From CAWFMO01 sp963817065 (GTDB lineage Bacteria; Actinomycetota; Thermoleophilia; Solirubrobacterales; 70-9), in the NCBI GenBank assembly GCA_963817065.1, contig CAWFMO010000002.1, positions 558,001-622,000 of the forward strand: a stretch of DNA of 64,000 nt. Reading direction: 5' to 3'. The position numbers were made by a program, and so were the translations under genes. Positions 27,687 to 36,057 of the stretch are shown here, in pieces (positions within the stretch are counted from its first letter, which is position 1; each line of letters opens with the position of its first letter). Below the pieces are notes generated by a model that did no database searches, had not been told where the DNA came from, and saw nothing but the letters and a program-made list of their open reading frames with translations.

Positions 27687-28373
27687 CTAGATGCCAGCGA
27701 GCTCCCGGGCGCGGGTAAGCACCGAGTCGAGCATCTCCTCGGTCAGCTTGCCGGTGAACGTGTTCTGCTGGCTCGGGTGGAAGCTGCCGAGCACGACGTA
27801 GGGGCCGACCTCCGCCTCGGCCCCGTGGCCGAAGCGGGGCTTCGGCTTCGGGACCTCGTGTCCGAGCGCGCGGCAGCCACGCAGCGAGGCGTCCCAGCCG
27901 AATGAGCCCAGCGCCAGCAGCACCCTCGCCTCGCCGAGCAGCTCGAGCTCGCGCTCGAGGTAGGGCTGGCAGTTGTCGCGCTCGTCGATCGTCGGCTTGT
28001 TGGCCGGCGGCGCGCACTTGACCGCCGCGGTGACCCACGTCTGCTCGAGCCGGAGACCGTCGTCGCGGCTGATCGACTCGGGCTGGTTCGCGATCCCGGC
28101 GCGGTGGAGCGCCGCGAACAGCCAGTCGCCCGAGCGGTCGCCGGTGAAGACGCGCCCGGTGCGGTTGCCGCCGTGGGCGGCCGGCGCGAGCCCGACGAGC
28201 ACGATCCTCGCGCCGGGGTCGCCGTAGCCGGGTATCGGTCGCGCCCAGTAATCCTCGCCGCGGTAGCGCTTCGGCGGGTCGGCGGCGGTGGCCTCGCGCC
28301 ACTCGACCAGCCGCGGACAGCGGCGGCATTCCTCGACCTCGGTGGCGAGGCTCTCGAGCGAATCGGCGTTCAC
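27687..28373 (-). CDS. family 5 uracil-DNA glycosylase (UDGb type)
   Basis: Removes uracil from DNA; this family has an Fe-S cluster and acts on some deaminated purines too. The 228 residues show the N-terminal CRRCPRL, GLAPAAHGGNRTGRVFTGD (family 5 motif, no Asp or Asn base activator as in family 1) and HPSQQNTFTGKL. The Cys pair at the N-terminus plus a downstream Cys (VKCAPPANKP) fit cluster ligands. Confidence 0.9.
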   Translation of the reverse strand: MNADSLESLATEVEECRRCPRLVEWREATAADPPKRYRGEDYWARPIPGYGDPGARIVLVGLAPAAHGGNRTGRVFTGDRSGDWLFAALHRAGIANQPESISRDDGLRLEQTWVTAAVKCAPPANKPTIDERDNCQPYLERELELLGEARVLLALGSFGWDASLRGCRALGHEVPKPKPRFGHGAEAEVGPYVVLGSFHPSQQNTFTGKLTEEMLDSVLTRARELAGI

Positions 28374-28383
28374 GGCGACGAAG

Positions 28384-28677
28384 CTAGCCGGTCGCGCGCA
28401 CCGCGAGCCTGATCCCGTAGGAGATCACGCGGCGGGCGGCGATCACCGCTGCGACGAGACCGAGCATCTCGAAGCTCTGGGCGCTCGCCAGCCGCAGCAG
28501 TCCGGCGGCGAGTAGGAACTCGAGCCCGAGCGAGATGAACTCGGCGTAGGAGGAGCCGATGTGGCGGCCGCGGGTCAGCGAGACCAGTGCGCCCACGACC
28601 AGCAGGACGCCGGCGATCGCGAACGGGACCGCGGCGGCGCCGTGGGTCAGCTCGGCCGGGAGATGTGGATCGGTCAC
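28384..28677 (-). CDS. DUF1622 family membrane protein
   Basis: 97 residues with hydrophobic segments (AVPFAIAGVLLVVGALVSL; FLLAAGLLRLASA; LGLVAAVIAARRVISY) and the GLEFLLA motif shared with its neighbour. DUF1622 members are small membrane proteins of unknown function. The GTG start overlaps the neighbour's stop (GTGA), so the two are coupled. Confidence 0.8.
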   Translation of the reverse strand: MTDPHLPAELTHGAAAVPFAIAGVLLVVGALVSLTRGRHIGSSYAEFISLGLEFLLAAGLLRLASAQSFEMLGLVAAVIAARRVISYGIRLAVRATG

Positions 28678-29075
28678 TTCTTGTCGGAGCGCGGCTCAGG
28701 CATGTCGGTCGGCGAGGCGAGCATGCCCTGCTTCTCGAGCGCCGCGGCGCGCTCGATCTCCTGGGCGAGGAAGTAGTTCAGCGCTGTCCGGATCGCCGCG
28801 ATCGCGCCGAGCTGGCCGATGTCCTCCCAGGTCGGCGAGACCGCGCTCGAGAGGATGTCCGAAGCGAGCTGGAACTCGATCCCGAGCGCCAGGAAGCGGC
28901 CGAGCAGCAGCCGCACGTGCTCGTAGGCGACCGGACGGATCCGCAGCTCCGAGAGTACGAAGACGGCCGCGGTGACGAGCACGCCGACGGCGATGATCGA
29001 GGCCCCGATCGCCTCGACGACCGGGATGAACTCCTCGACCGCATCGCGGACTGTCTCCTCCAGCGAGATGGGCAG
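28674..29075 (-). CDS. second DUF1622 family membrane protein
   Basis: About 133 residues. Segments IGASIIAVGVLVTAAVFVLSE and LGRFLALGIEFQLASDILSS resemble the DUF1622 neighbour, and a cytoplasmic end (QEIERAAALEKQGML...PRSDKK) follows. No ATG, GTG or TTG occurs in frame near the domain start; a CTG at 29075 lies 13 nt after GGAGG, so the start is uncertain. Probably a diverged paralog forming a heteromeric pair with the next gene. Confidence 0.7.
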   Translation of the reverse strand: MPISLEETVRDAVEEFIPVVEAIGASIIAVGVLVTAAVFVLSELRIRPVAYEHVRLLLGRFLALGIEFQLASDILSSAVSPTWEDIGQLGAIAAIRTALNYFLAQEIERAAALEKQGMLASPTDMPEPRSDKK

Positions 29076-29094
29076 ACAATAGGATCGGCCTCCG

Positions 29095-29601
29095 ATGGAT
29101 CCCCGCCCCGCCTCCGCCTCGAGCGCGACCCTGGTCAGGTGGATGTCGATCCTCGACGCCAACAGCGCCGGGTTCGTCCACGGCGGCGTGGTGATGAAGA
29201 TGTGCGACGAGGCGGCCGGGCTCGCGGCGCTGCGCCATTGCGGGACCCGGATCGTGACCGCCGGCATGGACCGGATGGCGTTCACGAAGCCGGTCAACGT
29301 CGCCGACCTTCTGACCTGCGCCGCCTCGGTGAACGCCGTTTGGCGGACCTCGATGGAGGTCGGGGTCCGGGTCGAGGCCGAGAACCCGGTCACGCGCGAG
29401 GTGCGCCACACGTCGACCGCCTACCTGACGATGGTTGCGGTCGACCAGACCGGACAGCCGATCCCGGTCCCGCCACTCGAGGTCGAGGGCGAGACCGGCG
29501 AGCGGCGGCAGCGCGAGGCCGAGCTGAGGCGGCGAAACCGGCTCGCCGAGCGCGACGAGATCCTCTCCGAGCGCGAGGATCCCGGCAACTCCGGGGGCTG
29601 A
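29095..29601 (+). CDS. acyl-CoA thioesterase (hotdog fold)
   Basis: Hydrolyses acyl-CoA. 168 residues with the hotdog helix region ANSAGFVHGGVVMKMCDEAAG and core TAGMDRMAFTKPVNVADLL, like cytosolic acyl-CoA thioester hydrolases. It ends with a charged Arg/Glu-rich helix. Divergent from the DUF1622 pair with about 20 nt between starts. Confidence 0.87.
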   Translation: MDPRPASASSATLVRWMSILDANSAGFVHGGVVMKMCDEAAGLAALRHCGTRIVTAGMDRMAFTKPVNVADLLTCAASVNAVWRTSMEVGVRVEAENPVTREVRHTSTAYLTMVAVDQTGQPIPVPPLEVEGETGERRQREAELRRRNRLAERDEILSEREDPGNSGG

Positions 29602-29625
29602 CCCCCTCCCTATCCTTCCCGGCTC

Positions 29626-31983
29626 GTGCTGGTCGCCACCTACGCCTCCGCGGCGCTGATCTGTGTCGCATCGCTGCTCGTCGGCCGGGCGATCCTCGTC
29701 GCGCTCGGACGCCGCGACGGCGCGTTCCTCGAGCCCGCGGTCGGGCTCGCGGCTCTGCTGATCGCCGGATCGCTCGCTCCCCGGGTGCCGGGGAAGGCGA
29801 CGACGGTCCTTGTCGTCCTCGTCGTCATGGTCGTCGCCTCGATCGCGTTCCTGCGCGGACGGGCTATGCCGACCCGCGAGTCGCTGCGGGTCGCGCTCCC
29901 GGTCGCGCTGCTGACCCTGCTCGTCGCTTCGATCCCGTTCATCGCCAGCGGCAACCTCAGCGTGATCGGGATCGGCGTCAACAACGACCTCGCGGGGCAC
30001 CTGCACTACACGGCCTGGCTCGAGGACCCGATCGGGGTCACGCCGACCGAGATCCGCAACGGCTACCCGATGGGCCCGCACGGCCTCGTCGCCGCGACCG
30101 CCAAGGGGATCGGCGCCGAGCCGCTCTCTCCGATGCTCGGCCTGCTGCTCGCGGTCCCGGTCCTGACCGCGGTCTCGGCGCTCGCGATGCTCCGCGGGCT
30201 CTCGCCGCTGCCTCGGGCGATCGCGGCCTCGATCACCGCGGTCCCCTACCTCGCGGCGTCGACGCTCGCGATCGGCGGCTTCAAGGAAACGATCATGGCG
30301 CTGCTGCTGATCGGCTTCGCGCTCGCGCTGCGCGAGCTCTCGCTCGGCGAGGGCGAGCGCCGCGGGCTGCTGCTCGCGCTCGTCGTGCTCGCCGCCGGGA
30401 TGCTCGGCGTCTACAGCTATCCCGGCGTGCTCTACGCAGGGCTGATCGCGGCGCTCTGGGGCGGCGCCGAGCTGATCGCGGCGTTCAGGCGCGGCGAGGG
30501 CGACCAGGTGACCGGCGCGATCCGCAGCGCCGGCCCGCTGCTGGTCGTGCCGGCGGTGCTGATCACGATCATCGCGGTGATTCAGCTGCCGCAGGCGATC
30601 GACTTCGTCCAGTCGGGCGCCGTCGGCTACGTCCAGGACGTCAACAGCCGGCTCAAGGAGGCGGTCTCGCCCTTCGAGGCGATGGGGGCCTGGCCCGCCG
30701 GCGACTTCCTCGAGGGCACCGCGGGCCTCGACGCCTACCTCGTCTTCGGCGTGCTCGGCGCGCTGGCGCTGCTGGTCGGCATCGCGTTCGCGATCCGCAA
30801 GAACGAAAAGGCGCTCCTTGCCGGCCTGGTCGGCGCGATTTTGATCTACGTCGGGACCTTGATCGACGGCGGCTTCTACGTACAGGCGAAAGCATTGGCG
30901 ATTGCCTCTCCGCTGGGAATGCTGATCGCCCTCCGCGGCCTGCTCGCCGCGAGCGACCCCCGAGCAAGTAATGCGCGCCAATCGGCGCCACCGAGGACCC
31001 CAATCACAATCGCCCGAACCCTCGTCGCAGTGGCCTTCATCGGCGTCGCCGGCTACTCGACGTTCCTGGCGTTGAGGGACGCCCGCGTCGCGCCGCCGGA
31101 GTTCGCCTCCGAGCAGCTCGGCGAGTTCCGCGACGAGGTCCGCGGCAAGCGCGTGCTTGCGCTGACCAGCGACCGCTACACCGACTACTGGCTGCGCGGC
31201 GCCGAGCTCGAGGGGCCGGCCAGGTTCTCCGAGGAGCAGGTCCTGGCGCGCAACGGCAAGCTCGAGCGGTTGCCGGTCGACTTCGACTCGGTGGCGCCGA
31301 ACGCGCTCGACCGCTTCGACTACGCGGTGACGACGAGCGCCGCCTACAAGAGCGCCCCGCCCTCGAGCTACCGGCTCGTCGACGAGACCGAGTCGTTCCA
31401 GCTCTGGAAGCGCAAGGGCAAGAGCGCGCTGGTCGGGGTGCTCCCCGAGGAGGAGCGCCCGGGCAGCCGCTTCAACTGCAAGGTCACCAAGCTCCTCGAC
31501 CTGGTCGACGTGGCGATCGGAAAGGGCTACGACACCGCCCGCGTGCAGCCGAAATCGGTCATCGGCAAGCGGCTTCGCTGGGATCCCGCGTCGAAGCTCT
31601 CCGACGGCGACGAGATCACCCAGACGATCGAGTTGCCGAAGGGCCGCTGGGAGCTTTCGCTCCAGTACTACAGCCCGGTGCTCGGACTCGACGTGACGGC
31701 CGGGCCGCTCGAGACCTCGCTGCCGCCGACGGCCGACGGCGGCGTGCGCTTTCGCACCGCCCAGGGCCCGTTCTGGCCGCTCGGCGAAGTCGACCATCCC
31801 GGCGGCCTGCTCGACGTCACGCTCAGCGCCCACGGGCTGTCGGGCCTGCAGGAGCTGCTCGGCGTCGATCAGGTAGCCGACATCGGTAACGTCACCGCCG
31901 CCCAGCCCGACGCCGCGCGTGAGATTCCGCTCACCGAGGCCTGCGGCGAATACGTAGACCACTACACGGTGGGACCCGGATGA
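29626..31983 (+). CDS. large polytopic membrane protein, probable GT-C-like sugar transferase
   Basis: 785 residues with about 11-13 hydrophobic segments in the first 480 residues, then a soluble C-terminal part. The first extracytoplasmic region has NNDLAGHLHYTAWLED, which resembles the acidic first-loop pocket of GT-C enzymes. A GTG start is used. The stop overlaps the following glycosyltransferase start (ATGA), so it is probably coupled. Specificity unknown; a lipid-linked sugar transfer or surface polysaccharide role is inferred from context. Confidence 0.7.
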   Translation: MLVATYASAALICVASLLVGRAILVALGRRDGAFLEPAVGLAALLIAGSLAPRVPGKATTVLVVLVVMVVASIAFLRGRAMPTRESLRVALPVALLTLLVASIPFIASGNLSVIGIGVNNDLAGHLHYTAWLEDPIGVTPTEIRNGYPMGPHGLVAATAKGIGAEPLSPMLGLLLAVPVLTAVSALAMLRGLSPLPRAIAASITAVPYLAASTLAIGGFKETIMALLLIGFALALRELSLGEGERRGLLLALVVLAAGMLGVYSYPGVLYAGLIAALWGGAELIAAFRRGEGDQVTGAIRSAGPLLVVPAVLITIIAVIQLPQAIDFVQSGAVGYVQDVNSRLKEAVSPFEAMGAWPAGDFLEGTAGLDAYLVFGVLGALALLVGIAFAIRKNEKALLAGLVGAILIYVGTLIDGGFYVQAKALAIASPLGMLIALRGLLAASDPRASNARQSAPPRTPITIARTLVAVAFIGVAGYSTFLALRDARVAPPEFASEQLGEFRDEVRGKRVLALTSDRYTDYWLRGAELEGPARFSEEQVLARNGKLERLPVDFDSVAPNALDRFDYAVTTSAAYKSAPPSSYRLVDETESFQLWKRKGKSALVGVLPEEERPGSRFNCKVTKLLDLVDVAIGKGYDTARVQPKSVIGKRLRWDPASKLSDGDEITQTIELPKGRWELSLQYYSPVLGLDVTAGPLETSLPPTADGGVRFRTAQGPFWPLGEVDHPGGLLDVTLSAHGLSGLQELLGVDQVADIGNVTAAQPDAAREIPLTEACGEYVDHYTVGPG

Positions 31984-32735
31984 AAGACCTGCGCAAGCTC
32001 GCCATCGTTCCCGCCCTCAACGAGGCCGACTCGATCGCCACGGTGATCGGCGAGCTCAAGGCGAAGGCCCCGGGCTTCGACGTCCTCGTGATCGACGACG
32101 GCTCCAACGACGGCACGGGCAGGGTCGCCGAGGAAGCCGGCGCGCGCGTCATCCGCCATCCGTTCCGGGTCGGGATCGGCGGCGCCGTGCAGAGCGGCTT
32201 CCGCGTCGCGATGCGCGAGGGCTACGACGTCGCGGTCCAGGTCGACGGCGACGGCCAGCACGACCCCGCCTACCTCCAGGCGATGCTCGAGCGGTTGCAC
32301 ACCGAGGGCGACGCGGACATGGTCTGCGGCACGCGCTTCGTCGGCGAGGCCGGCTACGACGTCCCGCTCGCGCGGCGGGCCGGGATGCGCGTCTTCCGAT
32401 TCCTGCTCTCGCGGATCGTCGGCCAGCGGGTAACCGACCCGACCTCCGGCTTCCGGATGGCGAACCGGCGCGGGATCGAGCTCTTCGCCCGCGACTACCC
32501 CCACGACTACCCTGAGGTCGAGGCGATCCTGATGCTCCACGCCAACAAGCTGCAGCTCCACGAGGTCCCGGTCGAGATGCGCCAGCGCGAGACCGGCCGC
32601 TCCTCGATCACCCCGCTGAGCAGCGGCTACTACATGGCCCGCGTGCTGCTCGCGATCTTCATCGGGCTCTTCCGCCGCCGCCCGGTCCCGGCGCCCGGCG
32701 AGCGGCTGCTTCCCGGCCTGCCCTCGGGGATCTGA
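31980..32735 (+). CDS. family 2 glycosyltransferase (polyprenyl-phosphate sugar synthase type)
   Basis: 251 residues. The GT-A start is LAIVPALNEADSIATVI, then VLVIDDGSNDGTG, and the DxD-like QVDGDGQHDP. The pattern matches DPM1/polyprenyl-phosphate mannosyl-type enzymes, which make the lipid-linked sugar donor used by GT-C enzymes such as the upstream gene. No C-terminal membrane anchor pair is seen. Confidence 0.9.
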   Translation: MKDLRKLAIVPALNEADSIATVIGELKAKAPGFDVLVIDDGSNDGTGRVAEEAGARVIRHPFRVGIGGAVQSGFRVAMREGYDVAVQVDGDGQHDPAYLQAMLERLHTEGDADMVCGTRFVGEAGYDVPLARRAGMRVFRFLLSRIVGQRVTDPTSGFRMANRRGIELFARDYPHDYPEVEAILMLHANKLQLHEVPVEMRQRETGRSSITPLSSGYYMARVLLAIFIGLFRRRPVPAPGERLLPGLPSGI

Positions 32736-32736
32736 G

Positions 32737-33162
32737 TTGAGCACCAAGCTCCAGGTCGTCGCGATCATCGCCAGCAGCGGCGTGCTGCTGCTCGTGCTCG
32801 AGCTTGTCCGCCAGCGGCGGCTCGGCGAGCGCTACGCGCTGCTCTGGCTCGCCGCCGGCGTGGTCATGCTGCTGCTCTCGGCCTGGGCGAACCTGCTCGA
32901 CGAGGTCGCCGACCTGCTCGGGATCGCGACACCGACCAACGCGCTGTTCGGGATCGCCTTCGGCTTCGTGCTCCTGCTGCTGCTCCACTTCTCGATGACG
33001 ATCTCGCGCCTGGCCGAGGAGAACAAGATGCTCGCCCAGGAGGCCGCGCGGCTCGATCAGGAACTGCGCTCGCGCTCCGGGGCCCCGACCGGCTCCGGCA
33101 ACGCGGGGGCCGACCCGCCGCGCGAGCCGGCGCCGAGCAGCGCCAGCACCGCCGACCAGTAG
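32737..33162 (+). CDS. DUF2304 family membrane protein
   Basis: 141 residues starting at a TTG 1 nt after the previous stop. It has two to three membrane segments (VVAIIASSGVLLLVLELV; LLWLAAGVVMLLLSAW; LFGIAFGFVLLLLLHFSMTI), then a coiled-coil-like charged helix (RLAEENKMLAQEAARLDQEL). DUF2304 genes typically follow DPM1-like transferases, as here. The last 25 residues are low complexity and overlap the convergent gene. Confidence 0.85.
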   Translation: MSTKLQVVAIIASSGVLLLVLELVRQRRLGERYALLWLAAGVVMLLLSAWANLLDEVADLLGIATPTNALFGIAFGFVLLLLLHFSMTISRLAEENKMLAQEAARLDQELRSRSGAPTGSGNAGADPPREPAPSSASTADQ

Positions 33163-34161
33163 GTCCGCAGCCCCCAGCGCAGCGGGCGGATCCGCGCCGC
33201 CCGGCCGAGGTACTCCGAGTCGAGCTCGGCGCTCAGCGCCGCGGCGAACTCTCCGGCGCGGAACCGTGCGCTGGGCGCGGATTGCACGCCGCTCGCCCAG
33301 CAGCCGCGGCAGCAAGCGGATCAGGTCAAGGTTGGCGCGCAGCTTCGCGGGAAACCAGCCGCCCGCGATCGAGACAGCGACGAGCGCCAGCTCGGTCAGC
33401 AGCAGCGCCGGGAAGATCAGCGCCAGCAGCGCGGCCGGATAGGTGCGGATCAGCATCGCCCAGCGGTTGCGCTCGAGGTGGCGCCACTTCGCCGACCCGG
33501 GCTTCGAGAACTCGTAGCGGTGCTCGACCGCGGCCGCGGGCTCGATCCCGAGCTCGCCGCCGGCGAGTCGCAGCCGCAGCGAGAGGTCGGTGTCCTCGAG
33601 GTAGGTGAAGAACTGCTCCGCGAAGCCCCCGAGCCGGTCCCACTCCGCGCGCGGGACCGCGAGGCATGCGCCCGAGAGCGAGGGAACCGGGCGCGGCGTT
33701 CGCGGCGCCTCGGAGGCCGGGAGGCCGTCGCCGCCCGCCCAGGTGAAGCCCGCGAAGTGGACGACGTTGCCGGCGCTGTTGACGCGCGCGCCGCCGTCGC
33801 GGGTGATCAGCCCCATCCACGCCGCCCAGCGGCGCTCGGCGAGCGGGGCGACGATCGCGTCGCGGAACCCGGGCCGGACCTCGGTGTCGGGGTTGAGCAG
33901 CAGCAGGACGTCGCCGCCCGCGGCCGCGGCGCCGCGGTTGCAGCCGGCCGCGAACCCTTCGTTGGCCTCGTTCCCGATCAGCTTCGCCGCCGGCGCGAGC
34001 TCGGCGACCGCGTCCGCGGTGCCGTCGGACGAGGCGTTGTCGACGACGATCAGCTCGTCCGCGGGGGTCAGCTGCTCGAGCAGCGGCGGCAGCGAGCGCG
34101 CGACGTCGTCGCGGCTCTCGTAGGTCACGATCACGACCGAAAGGGAAGGGGTCGGCGCCAC
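33057..34161 (-). pseudogene. family 2 glycosyltransferase (rhamnosyltransferase-like) with apparent frameshift
   Basis: The start frame reads a normal GT2 enzyme: LSVVIVTYESRDDVARSL, ELIVVDNASSDGTA, LLLLNPDTEVRPG, FFTYLEDTDLSLRLR, then two hydrophobic segments. After LLPRLLGERRAI (about 33,290) this frame becomes low-complexity Arg/Ala sequence. The expected C-terminal region (ARFRAGEFAAALSAELDSEY) continues in another frame to a stop at 33057. A one-base indel at about 33,255-33,290 is implied. Sequencing error or a broken gene; if repaired, the 3' end overlaps DUF2304 by about 105 nt. It belongs to the polysaccharide group. Confidence 0.7.
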
Positions 34162-34178
34162 GCGGCTAGGCTAGAGCC

Positions 34179-34799
34179 ATGGCCGGGCTCGAGCCGCTCA
34201 GCGACAAGTTCGTGGCAACGCGCGTCGCAATGCACGAGCTCGCCGAGAAACGCCTCGCGCCGGCCCGGAAGCCGGACTCCGAGATCTCGCTGCGACAGAC
34301 GCCGGGAGGCTTCGGCACGCCGTGGTTCTGGGACGACGGCGCGTTCACCCAGCTCCGGGTCGAGAGCACGGAGCTCGTGACCGAGCGCGACGGCGAGCGC
34401 AGCCGCGAGCCGCTCGAGCTCGACCCCGTGGCCGCGGTCCAGCTCGGCGACTGGTTCGCGTTCGGCAGCCTCGTCCTCCAGCGCGTCCACCACGAGTGCG
34501 GCGAGGAGCTCGACCCCTCGGCGATCGTGCTCTGGCCCGAGCACTTCGACGTCGCCTTCGAGGCGGGCTCGGAATCAGAGAAGCGGCGCGCCACCTACGG
34601 CGCCTCGCCCGGCGACGACGAGCACCCCGAGCCCTACGTCTACATCGGCCCCTGGGAGGACGTCAGCGGCGAGCTCTGGAACTCGAGTGCATTCAACGGC
34701 GCCGAGCTCGGCTACGCGGAGCTGCTCGCCGCGCCGAACCCGGGCGTCGCCGCGCTCGCCTTCCTCCGCGAGCGGTTCCGCGAGCTGACCGCGCCCTAA
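34179..34799 (+). CDS. conserved hypothetical protein
   Basis: 206 residues, no signal peptide or membrane segment. Features are KRLAPARKPDSEISLRQTPGG, a YVYIGPWEDVSGELWN segment and HHECGEELDPSAIVLWPEHFD. I do not recognise a functional family; conserved actinobacterial proteins of similar composition exist. It is divergent from the glycosyltransferase gene. Confidence 0.75.
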   Translation: MAGLEPLSDKFVATRVAMHELAEKRLAPARKPDSEISLRQTPGGFGTPWFWDDGAFTQLRVESTELVTERDGERSREPLELDPVAAVQLGDWFAFGSLVLQRVHHECGEELDPSAIVLWPEHFDVAFEAGSESEKRRATYGASPGDDEHPEPYVYIGPWEDVSGELWNSSAFNGAELGYAELLAAPNPGVAALAFLRERFRELTAP

Positions 34800-34812
34800 A
34801 CTTTCCGATCTC

Positions 34813-34885
34813 GCCCAGGTAGCTCAGTTGGTAGAGCACATCTCTCGTAAAGATGAGGTCGCCGGTTCGAGCCCGGCCCTGGGCT
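34813..34885 (+). tRNA. tRNA-Thr (CGT)
   Basis: The 73-nt plus-strand sequence has acceptor GCCCAGG/CCTGGGC, D-arm TAGCTCAGTTGGTAGAGC, anticodon stem CATCT/AGATG, loop CTCGTAA with anticodon CGT, and T-arm GGTTCGAGCCC. CCA is not encoded. It reads the ACG codon common in this genome. Confidence 0.95.
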
Positions 34886-34896
34886 TCACACGCAGC

Positions 34897-35352
34897 CTAG
34901 GCGGCGATGTCCTCGCGGGCGGGGCCTGCGACGACTTCCCACCAGCGCGGGGCCGTGCGCGCGATCCGGTCGGGGTCGGCGCCGCGGCGGATCGCCATCC
35001 CGAAGCTGTGGGCGATGCCGGCGCTGGCGCGGCGCATGACGCTCGCGCCGGGGTCGCCGAGGCGGAAGCGCTCGAACTGGGCCAGGGCGTAGTCCCAGGC
35101 CTCGACCTCCTCCTGCCAGCGCGGCTTCGAGCGGCCGTGGTGGAGGGCCTTGTGGCCGACCTCGTGGGCGAGCACCGAGAAGCTGACCCGGCCGCGCGGC
35201 TCGGGGCCCTCGATCTCGGGGGTGTGGTGGTAGGCGCAGCCGGTGGTCGAGCTGCGCCACTTGCGGACCGTCAGCCCGTGCTCGTCGAGCAGCGAAGCGG
35301 TCGCCGAGCGCCACGGCTCGCGGCCCGGGATCCGGTGTTGGCGGAACCTCAC
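34897..35352 (-). CDS. HExxH-motif protein, possible zinc metallopeptidase
   Basis: 151 residues. The feature of note is LAHEVGHKAL (HEVGH), the zincin signature, with a nearby CAYHHTPE and a region rich in Trp/Arg. The GTG start overlaps the response regulator stop (GTGA), so it is probably translated with the two-component system. No signal peptide is seen. The enzyme assignment rests only on the motif. Confidence 0.65.
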   Translation of the reverse strand: MRFRQHRIPGREPWRSATASLLDEHGLTVRKWRSSTTGCAYHHTPEIEGPEPRGRVSFSVLAHEVGHKALHHGRSKPRWQEEVEAWDYALAQFERFRLGDPGASVMRRASAGIAHSFGMAIRRGADPDRIARTAPRWWEVVAGPAREDIAA

Positions 35353-36050
35353 TCGGCGAACTTGTAGCCGACGCGCCGGACCGTGACCACAAGCTCCGGC
35401 TTCTGCGCGTCGCGCTCGACCTTCTGGCGCAGGTTCGAGATGTGCACGTCGCAGGCGCGCACGTCGCCGCGGAACTCCGTCTGCCAGAGCTCCTCCATGA
35501 TCTGCTTGCGGCTGAAGACCTCGCCCGGGCTCTCGGCGAGCAGCCGCAGGACCTGGAACTCCGAGCGGGTCAGGTTGACCGGCTCGCCGCGGACCGTGAC
35601 CAGGTGGCGGGCGAGATCGATCGTCACGTCGCCGGCCTCGATCGTCGCGCCCTCGGCGGGCGCCGCGCGGTCGAGGTCGCGGCGGCGGAGCTGGGCGCGC
35701 ACCCGGCCGAGCAGCTCGCGGACCGAGAACGGCTTGGTCACGTAGTCGTCGGCGCCGACCTCGAGCCCGACGACCTTGTCGACCTCGGCGTCCTTCGCGG
35801 TCAGGAGGATGATCGGCACCGGGCTGCGGCTGCGCATGTCGCGGCAGAGGTCGAGGCCGCTGCGCCCGGGCATCATGATGTCGAGGATCAGGAGGTCGTA
35901 TTCGCCGTCGCCCGTGAGCTTGCCCTCGGCGTCGTCGCCGTCGACCGCGAGCGTGACCTGGAAGCCCTCCTGGCCGAGCGCGTAGCCGACCGACTCGCGG
36001 ACCGAGGGCTCGTCGTCGGCGACCAGTATGCGTCCGGGATTTGGGTTCAT
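35349..36050 (-). CDS. OmpR/PhoP-family response regulator
   Basis: 233 residues. The receiver domain has the acidic pocket and phospho-acceptor region (ILVADDEPSVRES; LLILDIMMPGRSG; conserved LLTAKDAEVDKVVGLE). The C-terminal winged helix carries LTRSEFQVLRLLAE and RRVGYKFAE. It is the partner of the histidine kinase just upstream (7-nt gap). The Asp in LDIMMPG is the likely phosphorylation site. Targets unknown. Confidence 0.95.
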   Translation of the reverse strand: MNPNPGRILVADDEPSVRESVGYALGQEGFQVTLAVDGDDAEGKLTGDGEYDLLILDIMMPGRSGLDLCRDMRSRSPVPIILLTAKDAEVDKVVGLEVGADDYVTKPFSVRELLGRVRAQLRRRDLDRAAPAEGATIEAGDVTIDLARHLVTVRGEPVNLTRSEFQVLRLLAESPGEVFSRKQIMEELWQTEFRGDVRACDVHISNLRQKVERDAQKPELVVTVRRVGYKFAE

Positions 36051-36057
36051 GAGGGAT

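Noticed and set aside
28696..31962. Long minus-strand open frame across 28.7-32 kb
   Set aside because: Antisense to the thioesterase and the GT-C-like gene, whose plus-strand translation has clear membrane segments. No homology features.
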